The notes under the pieces are model-generated. The model did no database searches. It had not been told where the DNA came from and worked only from the letters and a program-made list of their open reading frames with translations. From Struthio camelus (taxonomy: Eukaryota > Chordata > Aves > Struthioniformes > Struthionidae): a DNA stretch of 64,000 nt. A program made the position numbers and the translations under genes. Positions 11,301-19,311 of this stretch are shown piece by piece. Numbering within the stretch: position 1 is the first letter of the stretch; each line of letters opens with the position of its first letter. The stretch is from assembly GCF_040807025.1 (NCBI RefSeq), contig NC_090946.1, positions 3,142,001 through 3,206,000 of the forward strand, written 5' to 3'.

Positions 11301-14300
11301 TGGCCTTGCTAGGCTCTTGCCCAAAGCTCCCCTACCAGAGCAGTATGTTTTTTGTATGGCTTCCACAGCATCCTTGCCCATGACCTGTTCTTTGGATGGT
11401 CTCCTGGTTCCTTCTGGAGGCCTTTGCTAGTTATGGGGCCTCTGGCTGCTGGCATGTTGCCTCTGTGGGATGAGGCGACTTTTTCTTACTGCCTTCCAGC
11501 ACCTATGTGTGGGCTGGAGCCCCTGAGGTCTTCCCCAGGAGACAGAGGGTTCCTCGTCCCCTTTCTCTCAGGCTCTGGAGAACATTGGTGCCTGCCAGAG
11601 TGGCATGGCTGGGACATGGGAGAGGATGGCAGCAAAATCAGCTCTGGTCCTTTGTCCCCACAGATGTGGAGAGAAGGAAAAACCTTGCGTGCAATTTTGT
11701 GACGCCACTGGAGGCTGGTGATGGGGAAGAGCACTGCAAGCCAGAGGTGAGCTTCTGGGGCCCCTGCTAGCCCCATACCCTCAAATTCTGGCCCGAATGA
11801 CAGCTCCCATGGTGCCCACCGCACCAGGAGCCGCTCGCTGGGAGGGACAGAGCATTGCCTAATGCAGTGTAGTGGTATGCTCAACCCGCGGCATCCTCAG
11901 CAGCGTTGCTGGTCTGGTGAGTGGCAGTGCCCACCAGACACCTGAGGATGCTGCATGTCCTTGTGCTGCAGGCTGGGGTAATGGAGGGCAAGAACTGGAA
12001 GCGCCACATCCAGGCTGTCACCCGGGAGTACCACAAGTGGAGGATATACTCATGCACCCAGGTAAGGACATGCATGGCCGTGGAGACATATAGACATGCA
12101 GGTGCACAGACAGGCCCTGTGCATGTGCCTCCCCCTCTGCTGCCGCCCTCCAACCCACAAGGCACCGATACCCCTGCCCAGGGCTGGCAGTGCCACCTAG
12201 ACCAACTGCCTGTTGGCATCCTCCAGCTGGCACCCCTGCCCCCCCAGAGCAGAGGGCACCAAGCCAGCGGGGCCTGTGGTCACCTTCAGCCTGTCTTTCC
12301 AGCCCTGCTGGGTGCCACCAACCCCTTCTGTCCCTGAAGTTGCCTTGGAGTAGGAGCAGATTGGGTCAGGCAGCTGGGAAGGGGTGGCAGGGGGCACTGC
12401 CTGCTCTGTGCCAGCTGTGTGTGTGGGGGGGGGACATTGAAATGGGACTCGGACTTGCATCATGGCTCCTGTTTGATTTTTCTCCAGGTTCAGAAGATGA
12501 AAGATGAACTGGCAGCCTCACCCTGCCAGGTGCCAGCACCATGCCCACACCCGTGCCCGCTGCCCCCACCATGCTCAAGGAGAGCCAAAGGGCTCCCCTT
12601 TCCCATCTAGGCCAGTCTCACTGGCCTTACGGGGAGCCCCAGCAGTGCTGGCTCACCAGCTCCCCTCACCCCTTCTGTGCATGGCAGGGGGTGCCCAATG
12701 CCCAGCAGGGGCCGGTGCCCAGTGGCGAGGCAGAGGGCAGCTGTCCCATGGAGCTTGACCCCCTGCACGACCTGGAAATGCTCCTTGCGGACCTGGCCGA
12801 CACCATCTTCTACAGCCGCCACCCCTACGGGGGACCCAACCCACGCAGCCTGGGTGAGTGGGGCAGTGCCCGCCTCTGCACCTGCTGGAGGCACCACGGC
12901 AGTCCCTGCCCCTGCGCCCCAGCAGTGCCTGACTCCGTGCCGCTGCGCAGCTCACCAGGACAACGCGGACATGATCCAGCCCACCCTTGGCCAGCTGCAT
13001 CCCAACTTTGGCGAGGATTTCATGGACACCCTGGACCCCCTCAGCAGTGAGTGCTGCTGGGTGCTGGCCCACAGCCCTATGGCCCCTCTCCTGACCCCCT
13101 CTCCATCCTATATGCTTTCAGCCTGCTGTGGGGCAGCCCACGGCCCCCAGCTGTCCCCTTTCTGTCTCGCTCGCTGTGAGGCAAAGCTCTGCTGCTCTCC
13201 TAAGCTTTCCCGCCCCACAAGCTCTCCTCACAGCTGTGGCTCCCCTTTGGGGGCACCCCAGTGCCTATCACCCTCGCGCTCTCCCTACGGTAATGACCAG
13301 TCCTTCCCCCTGGCATAGGAAAGGGCAAGACAGGCACAAGGTGAGCAGCCCCGCTGCCGTTTGGGGCCAGGCTCTGGTCGCTGGCTCTGCCTGGCGTTTT
13401 GTGCTGGGCATCAGAGCCAGCAACGACGTGTGCCACAGAACTGCCCACCCTGCCAGGGCCTTGTAGGGGCCGGGGAAGCCAAGGTGCCTACCCTGAAGCT
13501 CTGTCTCTCTCTCTCTCTGTCTCTGGCTGTGCCTGCTTGCCCACCGGGACCCCAGGGAGCCTGGCCATCCCTGTCCTGGGTAGCGTCACCTCCAGCCACC
13601 AACTTCTCACCCGCTTCTCTTCTGTCATCTTCTCTGGCTCCCCAAAACTCCCGGCCGTGTCCATGCTGGCTGCCAGGAAAGGTACCACACGGGCACTGCT
13701 TGCCGCTCCCCAAGGCACCCGTAGCCTCTTCCACACAAACACCCCCTGCCCCTTCTGCGCAGCACCCATAGCCCCTTTTGCACGAATGCCCCTTGCCCCC
13801 AGCAGGCGTCAACCGCCCCATGCCTATGCTGGGGAGGGGGGACTACAGCTCCCAGGGTGTCCTGCTCCACCAGTGGTGTGGTGGTGCATGGGTGGGGGAG
13901 CAACGCTGCTGGGAAAAGGAGTCTCCCTGAGCTGCTTCTGGCTCCGCCCCCCCGGCCCCGCCCTGCATTAACCCCGCCTTCTGTCTCGCCCCCACAGATT
14001 TCTTCGCTGCCGGCCGCCCCCCGCCAGCGCCGCTGGTGAGTCCCTGGCCTCGGCCCTGGAAAGGACTGAGCTTCCCTCCCGGGGCGGGGCCGTGGCAGGC
14101 TCCGCCCCCCACGAGGGAGGGCGTGGCCGGGCTGTGCAGGCTCTGCCCCTACAGGGCTCCGTGCCCACCCTCTCCCCTCTCCCTTCCCAGGTGTCTGCGG
14201 TGCCTCCTGCCCGCTTCGTGGCTCCGGCCCCCCCGGGCAGCCCCAGCCCTCCTGCCAGCCTGGGCAGCCTCAAAGAGGAGCCCGTCGGGGGCCCAGAGGT

Positions 14301-16601
14301 GCCGCCACTCACCTTCCCCCTGGAGCTGGAGCCCCCGGCGCCCCTGGGGGAGCAGCAGACCTTCCTGCCCCTCTTCCCCACGTCCCCGCCACGGGCGAGC
14401 CCCTCGCCTGGCCCCCCGGCCCCACAACTCCCGCCCCAGCTCCCCCTGGTGCTCTCTGTTGTCGCCGCCGAGGCCCCAGCACCCGCAGCAGGCACCTTCG
14501 CCGTGCTGGCGCCAGTGCCCCTGCCTGTGGGGGCCCCCCACCGCTGGCCCTTGCAGCGCATCGCCCCAGCCCCGGGCAGCACCCGCCCGCCTGCACCCCC
14601 CGCCGCCGTCACCCCTGCCCCCTGCCTCCCATCAGGTAGGTGTCCGCTGGGCATGGGGGGGCACCCTGGCATGGGGGTCTCGCTAACAGTTTTGCCGCTC
14701 CCCAGGTGCAGCAGCACTGCCCAGCGTGCCAGGCAAAACCCCCCTGCAGGTGAGCGCCCCTTGCACCTACTGGTGCTGTGGCCGGCCACCGGGCCTGGCA
14801 CTGTCCTGAGGCGCCATCTCTCCCCCTCCAGGGCTCTGGTACCCCAGACCTCGCCGCGAGTGTCCTGCTGGCAGAGAAGAGCTCCCACCCCCACTCCAGC
14901 ACATCCCCTAGTGGCACCGGTAGCGTGGGCCCCGCTAGCCTTGGGGCAGGTGTTGGGTGGGGGCGCGGGCACGACCGGGGACAGGCACGGCGGCAGCAGG
15001 AACAGAGGACGGGTGGCGGTGGGCATGCCTGCTGGCAGCCCCCCACTGATGTGCACCCGTTGCACCCTCAGCTGCAGCTTCTGCAGACGTGAAGGCACCA
15101 GAGGGCACGGGGCGCGCGTCGCACCAAGCCTGCAGCCTCCCTGGCGCCAAGGTAAGGGCGTGCGGGGGACTGCTGGCGGTGCCAGGGCGGTGGGGGGCAC
15201 CGCTGACGTGGCCCCCTCCGCTTGTTGCCTGCAGACCGGCCGTCGGGCCACGCTGCCCACCGCCGACCATGCCCGCCGCATGCACATCAGCGCCAGCTTC
15301 AACACTCTTGCCAGCCTCGTGGTGCCCGCCTCTGCCCAGCCCACTGTCAAGGTAGGCGCCCTGTCCCCCCGTCCATACCTCTGACCGTTGCCCATCCCCG
15401 TGCCTACAGCAGTGGCTCTCCCTGCGCCCATCCCGGCGGCCGTCCCCGCTGCATGCGGGGCCGGGGCGCCAGGCTGACGAGCGCCTGCAGCTCAGCAAGG
15501 CCCGGCTGCTGCAGCGCAGCGCGGCCTACGTGGGGCGGCTGCAGCAGGAGCGGCGGCAGGGCCAGGCCACGGCCCAGCGCCTCCGCAGGGAGATCCAGGA
15601 GCTCAGCGCCGCCATTGGGTGAGTGCGGGGCCGGGGCCCCGGCTGCCATTGGCTGGGATCTTGTACGCCGAGGTCTGCCATTGGGTGATGCATGGAAGGT
15701 GGTGGGCAGGGCCTGGGATAAGCTCCGCCATTGGCTGATGGGGGAGGGGGAAGGCCTGGACCGAGTGCTGCCATTGGGCAACACCCAGAGGGAGGTGGGG
15801 CCTGGGTTCACCTCTGCCATTGGGTGAGCCAGGGGGCGGGGCCTGGGGAATCTCATGTGCTGAGCGCTGCCATTGGAGGGTGTTGGGCAGGGGCGGGGCC
15901 TGCATGGCCACACCCACCTCACCCCCTGCCCCCAGCGAGTTCCAGCGGCAGCTGCCCCCCGGCGGGACTCCGGCCGCTGCAGCAGCGGCACCGCAGGCCG
16001 ACCCGGCCGCCCAGCTCTTCGCCGACTACGTGCGCCGGCGGACGCTGCAGGATTGGCGCTTCTGGCTCGTATCCTCCCAGCGCGGGTCCCGGGTGGGGTG
16101 GCCCAGGGGGATGGGACGCCCCACAGGGCGCGCGGCTGGGGGTGGGGGCCGGAGGCAGATCCCAGGGCAGGCAAGCGGCACCTTGTCCTTAGCCCAGCGC
16201 TCCCAGTTCAGTACCATCATGCAGCCGCTGTTTGAGAGCTACAGCGCAGCCGTAAGCACCAGCAGCACCGAGGACTTCTGCCAGTCCGTGCTAGGCTGGC
16301 TGGAGCGGCACTGCGCCCTGCCTGTGCTGCGCCCTGGTACGTCCAGCCCTCTGCCGCAGGGAGGGACCCAGGTGTCCTGACGCCCCCATGTCCCAGGGCC
16401 AGTGGGCACTGCCTGGGGCTCCGCTTTGGCCATGGGAGAGGTGGGCATGGGGACATGGTAGGTACTGATCTCCTTCTCCCCGCAGCCATCTCCAGCTCCC
16501 TGCTGCAGCTCAGCAAGGTCACGTCCATCCTGACGCAGCCCACCCGGCTCCCTGAGCAGGCACTGCAGGCAGTGTCCCGCCTGCCCCACAGCGACAGCTG
16601 A
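8369..16601 (+). CDS. Mondo-family bHLH-zip factor (MLXIP/MLXIPL-like, probable third paralogue)
   Basis: Glucose-responsive transcription factor family that pairs with MLX. Exons: 8369-8700, 10355-10461, 11664-11746, 11972-12061, 12488-12529, 12688-12853, 12951-13046, 13556-13681, 13998-14035, 14191-14635, 14706-14749, 14832-14919, 15072-15151, 15235-15351, 15491-15618, 15936-16068, 16207-16336, 16486-16601. This sums to 786 residues. N-terminal Mondo conserved regions: HSGHFMVSEPH, LTKLFECMTLAYSGRIISPKWK, DKIRLNNAIWRAWHLQYVERR, HCKPEAGVMEGKNWKR, REYHKWRIY. Then comes DTIFYSRHPYGGPNPRSL and NADMIQPTLGQLHPNF (closer to MLXIP than MLXIPL), a Pro-rich middle, a bHLH-zipper (LLQRSAAYVGRLQQER, AQRLRREIQEL), and the dimerisation tail FWLFSTIMQPLFESY...LPEQALQAV. 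The basic region is degenerate. Least certain parts are exons 12488-12529 and 13556-14035 and the 15491 acceptor (15410 is also in frame). It lies between SSH3 and POLD4, unlike MLXIP or MLXIPL in human. Confidence 0.9.
8745..9000. repeat. Degenerate repeat in Mondo-gene intron 1
   Basis: About four diverged copies of a 60-70 bp unit carry GGCAGAGCCGCAGGGCATGGA. They start about 45 bp after the exon 1 donor. The remainder of intron 1 (9000-10354) is ordinary unique DNA of moderate GC in which I recognise nothing. Confidence 0.6.
10590..10870. mobile_element. AT-rich island in Mondo-gene intron 2, possible old transposon insertion
   Basis: A sharply bounded stretch is rich in TTAATTAA-like words (ATTAATTAAGC, CTAATTAAC, ATTAATTTAAAATTATG) inside otherwise GC-rich DNA. 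The following 600 bp is also of lower GC than the surroundings. No terminal repeats, target duplication or coding remnant is visible, so the mobile origin is only inferred from the abrupt composition change. Confidence 0.35.
13842..13862 (+). promoter_or_regulatory. Intronic ZNF143/THAP11-type motif
   Basis: ACTACAGCTCCCAGGGTGTC fits the same long consensus as the promoter copies. It lies inside the intron 13682-13997 of the Mondo gene and could mark an internal promoter or a chromatin contact site. Confidence 0.55.
15611..15905 (+). repeat. Intron array repeating the exon-donor junction of the Mondo gene
   Basis: The exon ends GCCATTGG and the donor follows (GTGAGTG). Within the next 260 bp the word GCCATTGG recurs at 15645, 15677, 15727, 15770, 15816 and 15869, each time in a longer similar context (CTGCCATTGGGTGA, GGGGCCTGGG). 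The copy at 15816 is followed by GTGAGCC, so it recreates a complete 5' splice site. Confidence 0.8.
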
Positions 16602-16888
16602 GCCCCCCATGGCGCTGACAAGGACAGCCAAGCCGCCCTACAGCAGGCCAGGCTCCCCACACTGCCTGTGGTGGACACAGGGTCCCTCTTGGGCAAGGGC
16701 GCCCCAAGGAGGGGACGAGGGATCCCCGCCTGCCCTATGGTGAGGAGCGCAGTGGGGCAGAGTGATCCCTGGCTGCCCCAGAGCAAAGAGCTCTGTGAGG
16801 CAAAGGGATCCCTGCCTGCCTCTGTGGGGCAGAGGGATGGGGGCAGCATGTGGGGTGGCACAGAGCCATGGGTGGTCCTGGGGCTGGC

Positions 16889-16894
16889 ATTAAA
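16889..16894 (+). terminator. Poly(A) signal ATTAAA of the Mondo-family gene
   Basis: The common variant hexamer lies 288 bp after the stop codon at 16599-16601, followed by TG-rich sequence. It is about 200 bp from the POLD4 signal on the other strand. Confidence 0.75.
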
Positions 16895-17090
16895 CCCTCT
16901 GTCTGGACAACCTGCCTGGCTCTCTCCTTGGGGGTAGGAGGGGACCATACCCACCCCTTGGTGCCCCACAGCAGGGCTCTGCCCCTTTCCTGTCTTGCCT
17001 TGGGGCACCACCTGGAGCCTGGGTGCCCCGCTGCTGGGGGCACAGTGCCATAGACAGCACATGCCACAGCTCACCTTGTTCACACCAGCG

Positions 17091-17096
17091 TTTAAT
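17091..17096 (-). terminator. Poly(A) signal ATTAAA of POLD4
   Basis: On the minus strand ATTAAA lies about 117 bp after the POLD4 stop codon (17213-17215). POLD4 and the Mondo gene therefore end tail-to-tail with about 200 bp between their signals. Confidence 0.8.
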
Positions 17097-17212
17097 CTGC
17101 CCAGCGCCCGCTGCGGGACACGGGCACAGCTGCAGGGGTGCCTGGTGCGGGGGTAGCAGGGGGCAGCGGGACAGCCCCAGGCGCTGTCTCTCTGGGGCCA
17201 GCGTGCAGACTC

Positions 17213-18152
17213 TCAGAGCGGGTACTCGTGCCAGAGGCTGTGGGGCACAGGTGCAGGGAGGTCAGCGGGTACCCGTGGCCCAGGCCTGTGGTCCCCGGCC
17301 CAGGCACGTGCCCAGCTCTCCTCCTCGACTCCAGTGTTTCGGCAGAGGGAGGCTGGTGGCCATCAGAGCTATCAGCTCTGGGGGATACCCATGTACCAGG
17401 TAGGGATGGCGTGGGCTGCCCCACGGCACCTGCACTGGAGCTGCCTCCCCGCCCCATAGCACCCACTGGGGAGCAAAGGGGCAGGGGTGACTAGGGATGC
17501 CCAGAGTCCCCCTGCCCAGCGTGGCACCCTCCTCAGTGCCCCCCAGCTGCACTGGTGACTGCAGCCTGGCGCCCCACACTCAGTGCCCTCTGGCCCCCCT
17601 ACTGCCCGCCGCACCGCCACTCCGCAGCCCGGCTGCACCCACCTGTACATGACGGCGGGGTCGTCCTGGTGCTCCAGGAGGGCGTCACGCACTGGGGCCG
17701 GGGGGCTCAGCCCCAGGGCCTGCGCCCGCTCCCACCGCTGCAGCCGGGTGATGCCTGCGGGCAGAGGGTGAGGTGGGGGCGGGCGGGCGCCGCGATGCCC
17801 CGGGGAGGGGCGGACGGGCAGCGCCGGGGCAGGCGCGCCGGGGCTCTCACCCGTGCAGGGGCCGTACTCCCAGCAGAGGTCGAAGTGGCGCAGCATGTCC
17901 AGGACGGCCGGGTCCGGGCAAGGGGCGCCGGGCGCCGGGGCCTCCTCTGCGGAGCACGGGCACGGCTTGGGCACCGGGGGCGGGGCCTGCCCGTGGCCCC
18001 GCCCCATTCCCCCTCGAGACCCCGCCCCCTCCCGCGGCGGCCCCGCCCCCGCACTCACCGCGCCGAGTCCGGCGGCGCCCCTTGGCCCCGGCGCGCCCCG
18101 GCGGCCGCCGCAGCACCGGGAAGGAGTCGGTGATGAGTCGCTTCCGCCCCAT
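17213..18152 (-). CDS. POLD4: DNA polymerase delta subunit 4 (p12)
   Basis: Smallest subunit of DNA polymerase delta in the nucleus. It stabilises the complex, contacts PCNA, and is degraded after DNA damage in mammals. Four exons in transcript order: 18152-18059, 17946-17851, 17754-17643, 17237-17213, with phases agreeing and 108 residues (human p12 has 107). It opens with MGRKRLITDSFPVLRR, where KRLITDSF is the N-terminal PCNA-binding segment, then a basic stretch. Exon 2 carries DMLRHFDLCWEYGPCTG, exon 3 ITRLQRWERAQALGL, and the tiny last exon encodes SLWHEYPL before the stop; human ends LWHLYPL. It is transcribed away from the GLYAT-like genes and faces the Mondo gene. The promoter side contains a C-rich minisatellite from about 18235. 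Confidence 0.97.
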
Positions 18153-18234
18153 GGCCCTGCGAGCACAGCGGCGGGTGAGGCGGGGCCCGGGCGGCCGGGA
18201 ACCCCCTCCCCCCCGCCGCGGCTGACCCCGCCGT

Positions 18235-18560
18235 CCCGTCCCCCCCCCGGCACCGGACCCCGCCCCCCCCCCGGCACCCCACCGGCACCGGACCCCGCCG
18301 TCCCGCCGCCCCCCCCCCCGGCACCAGACCCCGCCACCCTGCCCCCCCCCCCGGCACCCCACCGGCACCGGACCCCGCCACCCCGCCCCCCCCCCGGCAC
18401 CCCACCGGCACCGGACCCCGCCGTCCCGCCGCCCCCCCCCCCGGCACCAGACCCCGCCACCCTGCCCCCCCCCCCGGCACCCCACCGGCACCGGACCCCG
18501 CCACCCTGCCCCCCCCCCCGGCACCCCACCGGCACCGGACCCCGCCGTCCCGCCCCCCCC
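18235..18560. repeat. C-rich minisatellite upstream of POLD4
   Basis: Units of about 35-45 bp, made of a C-run followed by GGCACCCCACCGGCACCGGA or GGCACCAGACCCCGCCACC, are arranged in a larger repeat of about 122 bp (compare 18300-18421 with 18422-18543). It begins about 80 bp upstream of the POLD4 start codon and so lies in its 5' UTR or promoter. Confidence 0.85.
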
Positions 18561-19288
18561 GCCGAGCCCCCCGCTTTACCGCCTCCCGCTGTCAACAGCT
18601 CCGGAGGGAGCCCCGGCGTCCGAGCGCCCGGCCCCGCCCCTTTCCCCTCGCGGCGCCGAGGGACCCAGGCGTCCGGGCTGCCGGCTCCTCCCCCTGCCCG
18701 TGCGGGAAGGCGGAAGCGAGCGCCGGGAGCCGGCCTGGGGCCCAGGCGTCCGGGGGACCCCGGCCACTGCGCGTCCCCCCCCCAAACTGGTGGCTCGCGC
18801 TGTGCGGTTGCCGCCGGCCGGTCCGTGCCCCCCCCCCAACCGGGGCCTGTGCCGCTGTGTGCCCCGCCGCCGTGGGGGGGCCTGTCCCCGGGGGAGGGGA
18901 CACGCACACGCACACACGCACACAGGGCAGGTGCCAGCTGCACGGGTTTGAGGCTTTCCTGCCGTCCCCCGGGGGGGGGCACAAGAATAGCACCGGGCAG
19001 GGCCGCAGTGCGTGTCCCAGCACGGCGCCCCGGGCACGGCGCTGCGCCCCACAGACGGTGACGCCACCAACCTGGCTGCCAGGCTGTAACGGCCGGGGCT
19101 AAGCCAGGCGTGAAACCACCGCCAGCAGCGAGAAAACAGCCCCCCTCCCCCCCCCCCCCAAACGCCCAGGGCACAATCCTATATGAGCCAGCAGAGACTC
19201 CACAGTGTGTGTGTTGTTTGTCCTGCCCCCCCCCAGCTCCAAAGGACCAGCCGCATGGAGCCGGGGGGGGGGGGGGGGTCACCCGGGT
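18561..19288. other. POLD4 upstream region, no gene seen
   Basis: GC-rich intergenic DNA between the POLD4 promoter array and the end of the minus-strand GLYAT-like gene. It contains an ACGCACAC-type simple repeat at about 18900-18928 and C- and G-runs near 19145-19160 and 19263-19278. No coding exon could be supported. Confidence 0.6.
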
Positions 19289-19294
19289 TTTATT
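19289..19294 (-). terminator. Poly(A) signal AATAAA of the minus-strand GLYAT-like gene
   Basis: On the minus strand AATAAA starts only 17 bases after the stop codon at 19312-19314, implying a 3' UTR of only some 40 bases. A G/C-run lies immediately downstream. Confidence 0.75.
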
Positions 19295-19311
19295 GCCCGT
19301 GGGGCGGGGGG

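Noticed and set aside
13262-13340. Two possible micro-exons of the Mondo gene (13262-13289 MPITLALSLR, 13319-13340)
   Set aside because: Both have plausible splice sites, but including them shifts the next exon out of the frame that joins to 13998-14035. The direct join 13046 to 13556 keeps phase through the rest of the gene.
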